Position numbers and translations under genes: made by a program | In this document: in pieces, positions 21,176-31,333 of the stretch | How positions within the stretch are numbered: the first letter of the stretch is position 1 | Layout: each line of letters opens with the position of its first letter | The notes under the pieces: model-generated | Told to the model about the DNA's origin: nothing | Seen by the model: only the letters and a program-made list of their open reading frames with translations | Database searches by the model: none | Assembly: GCF_000759885.1 (NCBI RefSeq) | Contig: NZ_JNAH01000002.1 | Span: 62,001 to 126,000, forward strand | From: Prochlorococcus marinus str. GP2 | GTDB taxonomy: Bacteria > Cyanobacteriota > Cyanobacteriia > PCC-6307 > Cyanobiaceae | Direction of reading: 5' to 3' | DNA: 64,000 bases

Positions 21176-22492
21176 TTAGATAATAAGTTTGGCAAGGTCT
21201 TCCCAAAAATTAGGATACGATACGCTAGCAGCATCTGCCCTCATGATTTTTGAGGTACCTTTGGCAAGAAGTGAAGCAATTGCAAGACTCATTGCTACTC
21301 GATGATCTGTCTCGCTGTCAACCTCTGCAGAATTAAATTTTGATTGACCATTAATAATAAGCCCATCCTCTTTTTCTTTTATTTCAGCACCGAATTTTTG
21401 TAACTGTCTTGCCATTACTTTTAATCGATCAGTTTCCTTAACTCTTAATTCTTGAGCATCCTTAATTTTAGAAACTCCATTACAAAAACATGCAGCCACA
21501 GTAAGGATAGGAATTTCATCTATCAGTTTTGGGAGAATATCACCTTCAATAGTAAATGATCTTAAATTATTTGCAGTTTTTACTTTAATAGATCCAATAG
21601 GTTCTCCTGCAACAGTCGATTTATCTAAAATCTGATAATCGCACCCCATTGAATCCATTACATTTAAAATCCCTGTTCTAGTGGGATTTAATCCGACATT
21701 CTGAATTAAAATCTCTGAATCTGGAACAATAGATGCTGCAATCATCCAAAAGGAAGCAGAGCTTATGTCTCCAGGGATTAATATTCTCTGCCCAATTAAG
21801 TTGCCTCCTGACTTTATAACTACATTCCTCCCAAACTCTCCTCTAATGCTTATCTGTGCTCCAAATGCTTTTAACATTCTTTCGGTATGATCTCTTGAGG
21901 ATGCTGGTTCAATAACAGTAGTGGTCCCAGAAGCTTTAAGGCCTGCTAATAATATTGCAGATTTTACTTGAGCACTTGCTACAGGCGTTCCAATGACACA
22001 TCCTTTAAGTTTATTTCCATTAATTGAGATTGGGGCTTTATTTCCTCTTTCCCTACCAAAAATCTTACCCCCCATTGAAGATAATGGTTTACCCACTCTT
22101 CCCATTGGCCTCTCATTAAGAGAATTATCCCCCGTTAAAATAAAATTCTTACCTTCTTGACCGGCAAGTAACCCCATTAATAACCTCATAGTGGTTCCCG
22201 AATTCCCGCAATTAAGAATTTCTTTAGGCTCTTTTATTCCATCAAGACCCAGGCCTGAAATCGTAAAAGACTCACCTTTTTTTATTTCTGGTATATTTGC
22301 ACCTAATTTCCTAAGGCAATCAGCAGTTGAAAGTGGATCTTCAGAATGTAAAAATCCCTCAATAGTAGTCTTACCCTCAGCAATACTTCCTAATATCAAA
22401 GCTCTATGTGAGATAGATTTATCTCCAGGTACTTTTATTTTTCCTTGTAAATTACTTCCACCTTTGATTGTGCGGATATTATTCATTTTCAA
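21176..22492 (-). CDS. aroA: EPSP synthase (3-phosphoshikimate 1-carboxyvinyltransferase)
   Basis: Sixth step of the shikimate pathway, joining PEP to shikimate-3-phosphate for aromatic amino acids and chorismate (which also feeds menD). The 438-residue protein carries [10 protein letters not shown] (K25 among the active-site residues), [10 protein letters not shown] (96-105) and LRVKETDRL (about 347-355). An alanine does not replace the glycine of the LLAGQEG-type PEP region. First gene of the minus-strand aroA-mnmD-glmU set and divergent from comB with a 128-bp intergenic region. Confidence 0.96.
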   Translation of the reverse strand: MKMNNIRTIKGGSNLQGKIKVPGDKSISHRALILGSIAEGKTTIEGFLHSEDPLSTADCLRKLGANIPEIKKGESFTISGLGLDGIKEPKEILNCGNSGTTMRLLMGLLAGQEGKNFILTGDNSLNERPMGRVGKPLSSMGGKIFGRERGNKAPISINGNKLKGCVIGTPVASAQVKSAILLAGLKASGTTTVIEPASSRDHTERMLKAFGAQISIRGEFGRNVVIKSGGNLIGQRILIPGDISSASFWMIAASIVPDSEILIQNVGLNPTRTGILNVMDSMGCDYQILDKSTVAGEPIGSIKVKTANNLRSFTIEGDILPKLIDEIPILTVAACFCNGVSKIKDAQELRVKETDRLKVMARQLQKFGAEIKEKEDGLIINGQSKFNSAEVDSETDHRVAMSLAIASLLAKGTSKIMRADAASVSYPNFWEDLAKLII

Positions 22493-22606
22493 ATTAGTAC
22501 TTTCTAAAAGTTTTTCATAAATACAAATTAGATATATATTATCAATAAGTTTGTTTTTAAAAAAAAATTATTCAAACTAAGTAACTGTTTTCTATAATAA
22601 AAACAG

Positions 22607-22613
22607 AAAAGGA
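22607..22613 (+). promoter_or_regulatory. Shine-Dalgarno that sets the comB start
   Basis: AAAAGGA at 22607-22613 ends 7 nt before the ATT codon at 22621. No ATG, GTG or TTG lies in this frame between the upstream stop (TAA, 22582-22584) and the GTG at 22681, so this site supports translation from the ATT. Confidence 0.55.
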
Positions 22614-22620
22614 TACGGCC

Positions 22621-23349
22621 ATTAATCTTACTTATTATCACGTTGCAGATGATGTTCCAGAAATAAGTCTCGATATTGCAGTGGTTATTGATGTTTTAAG
22701 AGCTACGACCACAATTTCTTGGGCTTTAAAAAATGGAGCTGACTCTATACAAGTTTTTGCAGATTTAGAATTATTGAAAGAATCAGCAATTAATTGGCAA
22801 GCTGACAAGAGACTATTACTTGGAGAAAGAGGCGGGAATAAAATTGAGGGATTTGATTTAGGAAATTCTCCTTTGTCAGTAACAAAAAAAGTTGTATGCG
22901 GTAAAAGATTATTTATGAGTACCACAAATGGGACTAAATCATTACAAAAAGTTCAAAATGCAAGGCATCTATTTGCTATGGGACTGCCAAATAGGAAAGC
23001 AGTTGCCGAAAAAATCATTTCATTAAAATGTGAAAATGTTTTAATACTTGGTAGTGGTTGGGAAGGCTCATATTCACTTGAGGATTCTCTAGCTGCTGGT
23101 GCTTTGGCCTCATACTTGCAAGATAACTGTGATTTTGAAGTCAATATTCTTAATGACGAATTACAGGCTTCTTTGGCACTTTGGGATTCTTGGAAAAATG
23201 ATATTTTGAAATGTTTAAAAACAGCAACTCATGGGAAAAGATTGACAAGTCTTGGAGATTATGAGGATGATTTTAGATGTTGTTCTGAACTTGATTGCTT
23301 AGATATTGTTCCTGCTCAAGTTGAAAGAGGTGTGATTCGTGCCTCATGA
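22621..23349 (+). CDS. comB: 2-phosphosulfolactate phosphatase family (ComB), probable ATT start
   Basis: Mg2+-dependent phosphatase family known from coenzyme M synthesis in archaea; the role in cyanobacteria, which lack coenzyme M, is unclear. From ATT 22621 the product reads MNLTYYHVADDVPEISLD, then VVIDVLRATTTISWALKNGA, the conserved ComB N-terminal block. The middle has STTNGTKSL and the glycine-rich GSGWEGSYSLED, and the end has DCLDIVPAQVERGVIRAS. Starting at the first conventional codon (GTG 22681) would delete about 20 residues that look family-conserved. The length with ATT is 242 residues. It ends 30 nt before the amidase gene. Confidence 0.85.
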   Translation: MNLTYYHVADDVPEISLDIAVVIDVLRATTTISWALKNGADSIQVFADLELLKESAINWQADKRLLLGERGGNKIEGFDLGNSPLSVTKKVVCGKRLFMSTTNGTKSLQKVQNARHLFAMGLPNRKAVAEKIISLKCENVLILGSGWEGSYSLEDSLAAGALASYLQDNCDFEVNILNDELQASLALWDSWKNDILKCLKTATHGKRLTSLGDYEDDFRCCSELDCLDIVPAQVERGVIRAS

Positions 23350-23379
23350 TTTACGAATTGGTTCATTAGGAGTAAAGTC

Positions 23380-24207
23380 TTGACTGATTTTTTGGTAGCT
23401 GCATTGCAAATTACGAGTACTTCAAATATTGAAGCAAATTTTGTTGAAGCAGAAGAACAGATTGAACTTGCAGCTAGAAGAGGTGCTGAATTAATTGGAT
23501 TACCTGAGAATTTTGCTTTTTTAGGAGAAGATGACAAAAAACTTGAATTAGCTTCTGAATTGTCAATTAAATGTACAAATTTCCTCAAAACTATGGCACA
23601 ACGTTATCAAGTTTTTCTTTTGGGTGGAGGATACCCTGTTCCTGCTGGTGATGATAGTCATACGTTAAATAGGTCAGCACTTTTTGGAAGAGATGGTCAG
23701 GTTTTGGCAAAATATGACAAAATTCACTTATTTGATGTTGATTTGCCTGATGGAAATTTATATAAAGAATCATCTACTATTTTGTCTGGAGAGGAATACC
23801 CGCCAGTTATCGATATTCCAGGTTTATGCAAAGTAGGATTATCTATTTGTTATGATGTTAGATTTCCCGAACTTTATAGATATTTGTCTTCGAATGGTGC
23901 AGAGTTAATTATGATTCCAGCAGCTTTTACAGCATTTACAGGAAAAGATCATTGGCAAATTCTATTACAAGCAAGAGCGATTGAGAATACAGCATATGTA
24001 GTTGCTCCAGCTCAAACTGGAATTCATTATGGGAGAAGGCAAAGTCATGGCCATGCAATGGTAATTGACCCATGGGGTACAGTTTTGTCTGATGCTGGAA
24101 AAACTCAGGGAGCTGCAATAGCACCTGCTGACAAAGAAAGAGTAAAGAAAATTAGGGAGCAGATGCCAAGTCTTAAACATAGAAAAAATGAATTATTCGC
24201 AAACTAA
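23380..24207 (+). CDS. Carbon-nitrogen hydrolase (nitrilase-fold amidase)
   Basis: Omega-amidase/NIT1-like member of the nitrilase superfamily. The catalytic triad is complete: E43 (LPENFAF), K114 (KYDKIHLFDVD), C157 (SICYDVRFPE). This branch includes deaminated-glutathione amidase and omega-amidase, so small-amide repair is the likely role; exact substrate unknown. 275 residues, full length. The start is TTG at 23380, supported by AGGAG at 23368-23372, 7 nt upstream. Its stop (TAA, 24205-24207) shares one base with the ATG of the next gene. Confidence 0.9.
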   Translation: MTDFLVAALQITSTSNIEANFVEAEEQIELAARRGAELIGLPENFAFLGEDDKKLELASELSIKCTNFLKTMAQRYQVFLLGGGYPVPAGDDSHTLNRSALFGRDGQVLAKYDKIHLFDVDLPDGNLYKESSTILSGEEYPPVIDIPGLCKVGLSICYDVRFPELYRYLSSNGAELIMIPAAFTAFTGKDHWQILLQARAIENTAYVVAPAQTGIHYGRRQSHGHAMVIDPWGTVLSDAGKTQGAAIAPADKERVKKIREQMPSLKHRKNELFAN

Positions 24208-25292
24208 TGATAAAGGTTTTAAATTACAAACTTTTTCGTTATGTAGCTGTTTTTTTATTTTTTAATTCTGCAATCTTTCCAGTTAAATCTTCAAGTGCTC
24301 TTGCAGCATGGGCGATTAAAACTAATGGAGTTTTAGAATTAAGAACTAAATCAAATACAAATTTAAAAGCATACTTTCAAAGGTCTAACAAAAAGTATGG
24401 AGATAGATTCTGGGTAGATTTCCCTGGAGAATTAAAAAATCCTAGAACAATAAAAGGTAATGGTCCGATAAAAGAAATTAGATTAGGCAAACCAAATAAT
24501 GGCAAGACAAGATTAGTAATTGAATTCAAAGAAGAAACTTATTTGAAACCTTTAACTTGGAGAATGGTTGGCTTAGATCAAAATAGGTGGAGAATTAAAC
24601 TATTTACGCCCAAATATTCATTTCAGAAGATTGGTGAAGGTGTGGTTGAAAAAAGAACAAGACATAATAAAGCAAAACAAAACCAAAGTTTTAAGAGGAA
24701 AAGGGTTAATGATTACTTGCAATTACCAAACGTAAAACAAAATAAATTTTTGGTTGTTATTGATCCAGGGCATGGCGGACCTGATCCAGGAGCAATAGGC
24801 ATTGGAGGGATTAGGGAAACAGATGTTGTACTTGAGGTTTCTAAAATAGTTGAAAAAATTCTTTCTGAGAAAGGAGTCAAAGTAAGGTTAACTAGAAAAA
24901 ATGAAGTTGATTTAGATTTACCTCAAAGAGTTTCCTTTGCCAATTACGAGGATGCTGATATTTTTGTAAGTATTCATGCAAATGCATCAAGAGGGAAAAG
25001 AAAGGATATTAATGGGTTAGAAACTTTTTACTTTAGAGGATGGAGAGGTAGATTACTCGCTAAAAGAATTCAAAAACAAATTCTAAGGGTTTCCCCTGGA
25101 AGTCCTGACCGAGGGGTTAAACAAGGTAGATTTTATGTAATTAAAAATACTAGAATGCCAGCAGTTCTTGTAGAAATTGGTTTTTTAACAGGAAGATTAG
25201 ATGCAAGAAGATTAGAAAAAACTACTCATCGGAAAAGAATAGCTTATGCAATTGCAAAAGGCATCCTTGAATATCTTTTTAAAGTAGGGTGA
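24207..25292 (+). CDS. amiC: N-acetylmuramoyl-L-alanine amidase with AMIN-like domain
   Basis: Exported zinc amidase that cleaves the peptide stem from peptidoglycan, needed for cell separation. A signal peptide covers residues ~1-34 (ending around SSSALAAWA). An AMIN-like beta domain spans about 36-150, and a basic linker leads to the Amidase_3 catalytic domain from about 180: VIDPGHGGPDPGA (zinc His), ETDVVLEVSK (zinc Glu), SIHANAS (zinc His) and VEIGFLT (catalytic Glu). 361 residues. ATG overlaps the upstream stop by 1 base; its own stop overlaps the murI GTG (GTGA at 25289-25292), so three genes are chained. Confidence 0.92.
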   Translation: MIKVLNYKLFRYVAVFLFFNSAIFPVKSSSALAAWAIKTNGVLELRTKSNTNLKAYFQRSNKKYGDRFWVDFPGELKNPRTIKGNGPIKEIRLGKPNNGKTRLVIEFKEETYLKPLTWRMVGLDQNRWRIKLFTPKYSFQKIGEGVVEKRTRHNKAKQNQSFKRKRVNDYLQLPNVKQNKFLVVIDPGHGGPDPGAIGIGGIRETDVVLEVSKIVEKILSEKGVKVRLTRKNEVDLDLPQRVSFANYEDADIFVSIHANASRGKRKDINGLETFYFRGWRGRLLAKRIQKQILRVSPGSPDRGVKQGRFYVIKNTRMPAVLVEIGFLTGRLDARRLEKTTHRKRIAYAIAKGILEYLFKVG

Positions 25293-26083
25293 AATTAAAA
25301 GTAGGTATATTTGATAGTGGTATAGGCGGTTTTACTATCCTTAATTCTTTACTAAAAACACGTAAAGATGTTGAGGTTTTTTATTTGGCAGATACAAAGA
25401 GAATTCCCTTTGGGAACAAAAGCTTTAAAGAGATAAGATACATTGCAAAAGAGATCTGCACATTTTTTAAAAATAAGAACTTGGATGCACTTTTAATAGC
25501 TTGTAACACTACAAATGCATGCGCACTTGATATTATTTTAGAGAATTTAGGGATTCCATGCTTCGACCTTATTAACTCAGTATCAGAAATAGTTGATAAA
25601 CAAATAATTGGTGTTTTAGCGACTCAAACTACTGTTAGATCATCATATTACAAAAATGCTATAAGTTCTAAAAAAGAGAATTTAAAAATTTTTCAACAAG
25701 AATGCCCAGAATTTGTATTAGAAATTGAAAAGGAAAAGCTAAATTTAAATAATTTGAATTATCTTTCTGATTTGTACTTAAAACCACTGTTAAAAGAAAA
25801 TATTGAAGAATTAATACTTGGGTGCAGCCATTATCCTTTGATTTATAACTTTTTAAGAAAAAAAATAGATTCCAATATAAAAATCATTGATCCATCGGAG
25901 GCATTAGTAAAAAAATTTAATGAATCTTTTGCTATTCCAATAACTGACCGCTATGAAAGTCTTTCTTTAGAAAATGTACAATTCTTTGTTACTTCAGAAA
26001 AGGACGAATTTTCCAAAAAAATAAAATTTTGGCTTGAAATTAATAAAGAAATTAAGTTGGTTAACCTCCGAAGCAATGTTTGA
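25289..26083 (+). CDS. murI: Glutamate racemase
   Basis: Makes D-glutamate for peptidoglycan. The two-cysteine catalytic pair is seen in ACNTTNA (about residues 71-77) and LGCSHYPL (about 180-187), with the N-terminal FDSGIGGF (8-15). 264 residues. The start is GTG 25289, overlapping the amiC stop by 4 bp. It pairs functionally with the upstream amidase (cell wall) and with murF and glmU nearby. Confidence 0.95.
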   Translation: MKLKVGIFDSGIGGFTILNSLLKTRKDVEVFYLADTKRIPFGNKSFKEIRYIAKEICTFFKNKNLDALLIACNTTNACALDIILENLGIPCFDLINSVSEIVDKQIIGVLATQTTVRSSYYKNAISSKKENLKIFQQECPEFVLEIEKEKLNLNNLNYLSDLYLKPLLKENIEELILGCSHYPLIYNFLRKKIDSNIKIIDPSEALVKKFNESFAIPITDRYESLSLENVQFFVTSEKDEFSKKIKFWLEINKEIKLVNLRSNV

Positions 26084-26110
26084 TTCTTTAATATAAGTAA
26101 GAGGTCAATC

Positions 26111-27082
26111 ATGAATACAGTAACAGAACTACTACAACCAGTTGAAAATGATCTTGATGATCTTATTCTTGAACTGAAAAATCTAATAGGAGCTGGTCAT
26201 CCAATTCTTCAAGCAGCAGCTGAACATCTTTTTAGTGCTGGGGGGAAAAGACTAAGGCCAGGTATTGTTTTACTAATTTCAAAAGCAATATCCCCTGGAT
26301 TTAATCTAACAAGTAAACATAAAAGACTTGCTGAGATTACTGAAATGATTCATACAGCATCATTAGTCCACGACGATGTTGTTGATGAGGCTTCTACAAG
26401 AAGGGGAGTTGACACAGTGCATAGCAGATTTAACACTAGAGTAGCCGTATTGGCAGGTGACTTTTTATTTGCACAAGCAAGTTGGCACTTGGCAAATCTT
26501 GATAATGTAAATGTAGTTAAATTACTTAGTAGAGTAATAATGGATTTAGCCGAAGGTGAAATTAAACAAAATTTAAATAGATTCGATTCTGCTCAATCTT
26601 TTTCCAAATACATCAATAAAAGCTACTGTAAAACTGCCTCATTAATAGCAAATAGTTGCAAGGCCGCTGGAGTATTGAGTAATCTTACTGATGAAAAATT
26701 AACCTCTTTGTATAATTTTGGTAAGAATATTGGTTTAGCTTTTCAAGTTGTAGATGACATACTTGACTTCACTGGAAATGATAAACAACTTGGTAAACCC
26801 GCTGTAAGTGATCTTGCTAGTGGTTATCTAACTGCTCCAGTTTTATATGCCTTAGAAGAAAATAAAAAATTATCTGTGCTTATAAACAGAGAACTTGCTG
26901 AAAAAGATGATTTAGATGATGCTCTTAATATTATTATGAATTCTAAGGCTATCGAAAGTTCTAGAAAACTAGCTGAGGATTTTGCTCTGCTATCGAAAGA
27001 AGCTATAGTTTGGCTGCCTGATTCAGAGTATAAGAGAGCTTTGCTAGCTCTTCCAGAATTTGTCCTTAGCCGCATTTATTAG
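26111..27082 (+). CDS. sds: Solanesyl/polyprenyl diphosphate synthase
   Basis: Trans-prenyltransferase that builds the long isoprenoid tail of plastoquinone. The first aspartate-rich motif is LVHDDVVDEA (DDVVD at 88-92) with the usual STRRG just after, and the second is FQVVDDILDFTG (about 213-224). GGKRLRP (44-50) is the isopentenyl-diphosphate binding segment. 323 residues. Chain length cannot be read with certainty, but small residues (ITEMIHTASL) before the first DDxxD fit a long-chain enzyme, and the solanesyl call follows the usual cyanobacterial assignment. 27 nt after murI. Confidence 0.88.
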   Translation: MNTVTELLQPVENDLDDLILELKNLIGAGHPILQAAAEHLFSAGGKRLRPGIVLLISKAISPGFNLTSKHKRLAEITEMIHTASLVHDDVVDEASTRRGVDTVHSRFNTRVAVLAGDFLFAQASWHLANLDNVNVVKLLSRVIMDLAEGEIKQNLNRFDSAQSFSKYINKSYCKTASLIANSCKAAGVLSNLTDEKLTSLYNFGKNIGLAFQVVDDILDFTGNDKQLGKPAVSDLASGYLTAPVLYALEENKKLSVLINRELAEKDDLDDALNIIMNSKAIESSRKLAEDFALLSKEAIVWLPDSEYKRALLALPEFVLSRIY

Positions 27083-27176
27083 ACCTTTCAGGATGAAATT
27101 TATCAGCTAAATTATTATTAAAATTTTTGAAATCATTAAATTTTTCGTCTAAGTTTATTAAGCATAGATTTATTTA

Positions 27177-29159
27177 ATGTCACTAGATAAAAAAAATTCA
27201 ATTAATAACATCCTTGAAGAAAAGAGAATTTTTCCTCCCTCAAAAGAATTTGCAGAAAACTCAAATATTAGATCTCAACAAGAATTACTTAGTCTGAAAA
27301 AACAAGCATTAGAAAATCCAATTCAATTTTGGGAGTCTTTCGCAAAATCTGAACTAGATTGGTTTGAGCCTTTCCAAACTGTATTAGATAGCGATAATGC
27401 TCCATTTTTTAAGTGGTTTAAAGAAGGGAAACTCAATATTTCATATAACTGCTTAGATAGACACATCAAAAGAGGACTTGGAAGAAAAACTGCTCTTATA
27501 TGGGAAGGAGAACCAGGAGATAGCAAAAAATTTACTTATGAAGAACTTCTAAAAGAGGTTTGTAAAGCTGCAAATGCATTAAAAGCAGTTGGGCTAAAAA
27601 AGGGAGATTTGGTATGTATTTATATGCCGATGATACCTGAAGCAATGTTCGCGATGTTAGCTTGTGCAAGAATTGGGGCACCACATTCGGTAGTTTTTGG
27701 AGGATTTTCTTCAGAAGCTCTAAAGGATAGATTAATTGATGGAAATGCTAAATTTGTTATCACTGCTGATGGTGGTTTTAGAAAAGATAAAGTAATTGAG
27801 CTTAAAAAAGCAGTTGATGCTGCGATTGAAAGTGGGGCAAATGAAGTCGTTGAAAAAGTAGTAGTTGTTCAAAGAACCAAAAAAAATATCTCTATGGTTA
27901 ATGGGAGAGATATCTGGTGGCATGAATTATTGAGAGATCAAAAAAATTGGTGTGAGCCTGAAATAATGAACAGTGAAGATAGACTTTTTATTCTTTATAC
28001 ATCAGGTTCTACTGGGAAACCAAAAGGTGTAGTTCACACTACAGGTGGTTATAATCTTTGGTCACATTTGACATTTAAATGGATTTTTGATTTAAAAGAT
28101 GATGATATCTACTGGTGTACTGCTGATGTTGGCTGGATCACAGGGCATAGTTATATAGTTTATGGGCCCTTATCTAATGGTGCTACAACTTTAATGTTTG
28201 AGGGAGTTCCAAGGCCTTCAAATTTAGGGGCTTTTTGGGAAATTGTTCAGAAATATAAGGTTTCGATTTTTTATACTGCTCCTACTGCAATACGAGCATT
28301 TATGAAGTCTGGACGTGAAATTCCTGATAAATATAATCTTGAAAGTCTAAGACTTTTGGGGACAGTTGGAGAACCAATTAATCCTGAAGCATGGATGTGG
28401 TACAAAGATGTTATAGGTAAAAATAGATGTCCCATAGTTGATACTTGGTGGCAAACTGAAACTGGTGGAGTGATGATAAGTCCCTTGCCTGGAGTGGTCG
28501 CAACAAAACCAGGCTCTGCTACTTATCCCTTACCTGGAATTGAAGTTGCAGTAGTTGATAAGAACGGAAATAAGGTTATGGAGAACGAAGGTGGTTATTT
28601 AATTATCAAGAAGCCTTGGCCAGGAATGATGAGAACAATTCATGGGAATTCCCAGAGATATTTGGAGAGTTATTGGGATTATATTTCCTTGAAAGGTGAA
28701 AAACATGTATATTTCGCTGGTGATGGAGCTCGCATTGATGAAGATGGTTACATATGGATTATGGGTAGAGTTGATGATGTTATAAGTGTTTCCGGTCATC
28801 GGTTGGGAACGATGGAAATAGAATCTGCTTTGGTAAGTCATAAATTAGTTGCAGAAGCCGCTGTTGTAGGGAAAAGAGATGATCTTAAAGGTGAAGTTAT
28901 AGTTGCTTTCGTATCCTTAGAGAAAGATGTGAACAGTTCTACAGAATTAATAGAGGCTTTAAAGACACATGTCGTTAATGAAATTGGAATTATCGCTAAG
29001 CCCGAAAAAATAATAATTTCTGACGCGCTCCCGAAAACACGAAGTGGAAAAATTATGAGGAGAATTTTGAGGTCATTGGCTGCTGGCGAAAAAATAAGTG
29101 GTGATGTAAGTACTCTTGAAGATAGTTCTGTTTTGGATAAGTTGAAAGAAAGATTTTAA
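27177..29159 (+). CDS. acs: Acetyl-CoA synthetase
   Basis: AMP-forming ligase that activates acetate to acetyl-CoA. The adenylation motif [19 protein letters not shown] is at about residues 275-293, WWQTETGG is near 424, and the regulatory/catalytic lysine is in [10 protein letters not shown] near the C-terminus. 660 residues, full length for Acs. In marine picocyanobacteria this allows acetate reuse or mixotrophic uptake; I infer, not see, that role. Its last 4 bases overlap the convergent DUF1350 gene. Confidence 0.95.
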   Translation: MSLDKKNSINNILEEKRIFPPSKEFAENSNIRSQQELLSLKKQALENPIQFWESFAKSELDWFEPFQTVLDSDNAPFFKWFKEGKLNISYNCLDRHIKRGLGRKTALIWEGEPGDSKKFTYEELLKEVCKAANALKAVGLKKGDLVCIYMPMIPEAMFAMLACARIGAPHSVVFGGFSSEALKDRLIDGNAKFVITADGGFRKDKVIELKKAVDAAIESGANEVVEKVVVVQRTKKNISMVNGRDIWWHELLRDQKNWCEPEIMNSEDRLFILYTSGSTGKPKGVVHTTGGYNLWSHLTFKWIFDLKDDDIYWCTADVGWITGHSYIVYGPLSNGATTLMFEGVPRPSNLGAFWEIVQKYKVSIFYTAPTAIRAFMKSGREIPDKYNLESLRLLGTVGEPINPEAWMWYKDVIGKNRCPIVDTWWQTETGGVMISPLPGVVATKPGSATYPLPGIEVAVVDKNGNKVMENEGGYLIIKKPWPGMMRTIHGNSQRYLESYWDYISLKGEKHVYFAGDGARIDEDGYIWIMGRVDDVISVSGHRLGTMEIESALVSHKLVAEAAVVGKRDDLKGEVIVAFVSLEKDVNSSTELIEALKTHVVNEIGIIAKPEKIIISDALPKTRSGKIMRRILRSLAAGEKISGDVSTLEDSSVLDKLKERF

Positions 29160-29878
29160 TGGGATTCATCAATTAAACTAGAAATTTTTTTTATAGTTTT
29201 TCGTTTGAAAGCATCATCTGCCCAGTCTCCCAGAAAATTTTCTCTTAGCCCTGCACTAGCGATAATGGTATGAGTTCCTTTTAACATTACTCCCTTTGAA
29301 TTATCTTCTTTTCTAGCTTTTAGACAAGAAAATAATTTATCTGTTTGATCTAATTCGTCTGAGTTGAATTTAATTAGGAAGTTATTTTTTTGACTATAGG
29401 TTTTTTCAATTATTCGTAAAGTTCTTTCTGGACTTGGGCTGAATTCGCTATTGAATTCTAATTTTTGAGCAATTTGTTTCAATAATGGAACTGATTTGTT
29501 GGCACTGAAGTTATTAAAACTAATTGATATAAATTTTTCGCAATTTCTTCCTCCATCAGGAGAAATCAAATGAAGTTTACAGCCTAGGCTATGACCAATT
29601 CTTATTGAAGGAATTGATACTCCTATCCTTTTAGATAAAGATATTCGACAATTTTTGAGATCCTTCCATGCTTTAATAGCAAGTTGTTGGTGATCAAATT
29701 GTGGAATATACTTATATGCATGGACGGCATAATTTCTACTTATTAAGCTTTCTATGAATCTTTTATATGTTACGTCTGGTTTAGAAGCTAAATAACTCCC
29801 ACCTATAAATTCAACAATTTTCTTAGGCTTCGACGGCCAATAACAAAAACTATTAAATTGATATTTTGTAAAAGTCAT
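29156..29878 (-). CDS. DUF1350 family protein
   Basis: 240 residues of the cyanobacterial/plastid DUF1350 family, which resembles alpha/beta-hydrolases. [24 protein letters not shown] (about 23-46) is the diagnostic N-terminal block, and [13 protein letters not shown] (about 96-108) looks like a nucleophile elbow (GHSLG), so an esterase-like activity is possible. Function unknown. Convergent with acs, 4-bp overlap. Confidence 0.82.
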   Translation of the reverse strand: MTFTKYQFNSFCYWPSKPKKIVEFIGGSYLASKPDVTYKRFIESLISRNYAVHAYKYIPQFDHQQLAIKAWKDLKNCRISLSKRIGVSIPSIRIGHSLGCKLHLISPDGGRNCEKFISISFNNFSANKSVPLLKQIAQKLEFNSEFSPSPERTLRIIEKTYSQKNNFLIKFNSDELDQTDKLFSCLKARKEDNSKGVMLKGTHTIIASAGLRENFLGDWADDAFKRKTIKKISSLIDESH

Positions 29879-30006
29879 TAAAAATCTATAATAAATCTAA
29901 AAAGGGTTTAAAAATTATTTTTCTAATTGAATTTGTTTAATTAATATTAATTTAGAAGAAATTATTGTTAAATGCGTCAAGATAAATGAAAGTGATTTAA
30001 AGCTAG

Positions 30007-30786
30007 TTGGAACAATCAAACAAAAAAAAATTGAATCAATTGGATTTTCTTGAGCCCCAAATCAATAGTAATGGCTCTGATAAAAGTGCAACTAATTTAG
30101 ATAAAAAAATAGAAAAAATTTTAATTCTAGATACTGAAACAACAGGTTTAGATGAAAATAAAGATGAAGTTATAGAGATAGGTTGTATCTTGTTTGACGT
30201 TCCTTTTAAATGTGTTCTTTCGCAGGTCTCATTTTTATTCCCAGTTAATAATAATGAAGCCGAACATGTAAATGGTATATCTGCACAAGTAACGAACATC
30301 TCTCAACCTTGGGAAGATGGATTGAATTTCTTTTTAAAACTTGTTGAATGTTCTGATTTCATTGTTGCGCATAATGTAGAGTTTGATAAAAAATGGTTTG
30401 GAAAAGGAAAATTGCCTGAACTTAATAAAAAGTGGATATGCAGTTTAGAGGATATTAACTGGTCTTTTCAAAAATCATTAAAAACCAGGCCTTCAGTAAC
30501 TGATCTGGCTTTATCTTTTTCAATACCAGTTTGGAACTTACATAGAGCTTTGTCTGATTGCTTTTACATTTCTGAGGTCTTCAAAAAATGCGATAATTTG
30601 GAAAAACTTTTACTTAAGGCCACTGAACCTAGGTTTCTATACAAGGCATTGGTTAGTTATGAAGAGAGGTATTTAGCTAAAAATGCTGGTTTCAGATGGA
30701 ATAGTCCAGTCCAAGGAGCTTGGTCAAGAAAATTAACTACTGAAGAAGCAAAAAATCTTGATTTTAGGGTAGAGATTCTAAATTAA
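30007..30786 (+). CDS. DnaQ-like 3'-5' exonuclease (DEDDh) with extra C-terminal domain
   Basis: Exonuclease-fold protein. The DEDDh catalytic set is complete: D42 and E44 (LDTETTGLD), D127 (AHNVEFDKKW), H179 and D184 (HRALSD). It resembles the proofreading epsilon subunit of DNA polymerase III or an RNase T-like enzyme; without genomic context I leave it as a DnaQ-superfamily exonuclease. Residues ~205-259 (FLYKALVSYEERYLAKNAGF...AWSRKLTTEEA) form a short conserved tail beyond the nuclease fold. The first ~32 residues are polar and low complexity. TTG start at 30007. Confidence 0.85.
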   Translation: MEQSNKKKLNQLDFLEPQINSNGSDKSATNLDKKIEKILILDTETTGLDENKDEVIEIGCILFDVPFKCVLSQVSFLFPVNNNEAEHVNGISAQVTNISQPWEDGLNFFLKLVECSDFIVAHNVEFDKKWFGKGKLPELNKKWICSLEDINWSFQKSLKTRPSVTDLALSFSIPVWNLHRALSDCFYISEVFKKCDNLEKLLLKATEPRFLYKALVSYEERYLAKNAGFRWNSPVQGAWSRKLTTEEAKNLDFRVEILN

Positions 30787-30812
30787 TAATTAATGAATCT
30801 TTGAAAAAATAT

Positions 30813-31235
30813 TTAATGCATTTTACAGGGCATCCATTTATTACCCATTTTATGTGCTCCCTTACATCCGAACTTCGAAGCAGCCTTTTCAGCTTCCTCT
30901 TTGGTGTTGAATAGATTTGATATCATATTTTCCTTACTTGAATTTGAAATTTGTTTGGAATGATTATGATGATTGTTTTGAGAATTTGGTGAATACTCCC
31001 ATATCCCCATTGTAGTAACCCCTGCAGAGATAATTCCCATCCCAACTACTGATAAATTAACTATTCCCATTGCTACTGCCCCAAAAGAAAATACACCCAT
31101 TGGTACTACTCCAATACTTATTACTCCCATTGGGACTATTCCTATGGAAACGATACCAAGGGGTGCTATCCCAAAAGCAATTTTTTTTGGTTTTGTACCA
31201 CAATGCTGATTCTCTTTATTTTTATTAATTTCCAA
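30813..31235 (-). CDS. Gly-repeat membrane segment fused to DUF3721
   Basis: 140 residues in two parts. Residues ~20-80 are a run of about 5-residue units with glycine at each step (IAPLG, IVSIG, IVPMG, VISIG, VVPMG, VFSFG, AVAMG...), hydrophobic enough to lie in a membrane. Residues ~107-140 are the small DUF3721 unit (FNTKEEAEKAASKFGCKGAHKMGNKWMPC), which carries two cysteines and three histidines and may bind metal. A His/Asn-rich linker (NSQNNHHNHSKQ) joins them. DUF3721 is common in marine picocyanobacteria; the fusion is less familiar to me. Function unknown. Confidence 0.75.
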   Translation of the reverse strand: MEINKNKENQHCGTKPKKIAFGIAPLGIVSIGIVPMGVISIGVVPMGVFSFGAVAMGIVNLSVVGMGIISAGVTTMGIWEYSPNSQNNHHNHSKQISNSSKENMISNLFNTKEEAEKAASKFGCKGAHKMGNKWMPCKMH

Positions 31236-31333
31236 TAGTTTTTCTAAATGTTAAATTAAAATTGTCCCACAAAACAAACAATCAAATTTTAATTTTTGTA
31301 TAAATTAAAAATTTTGAATTATTTTCCAGAACT

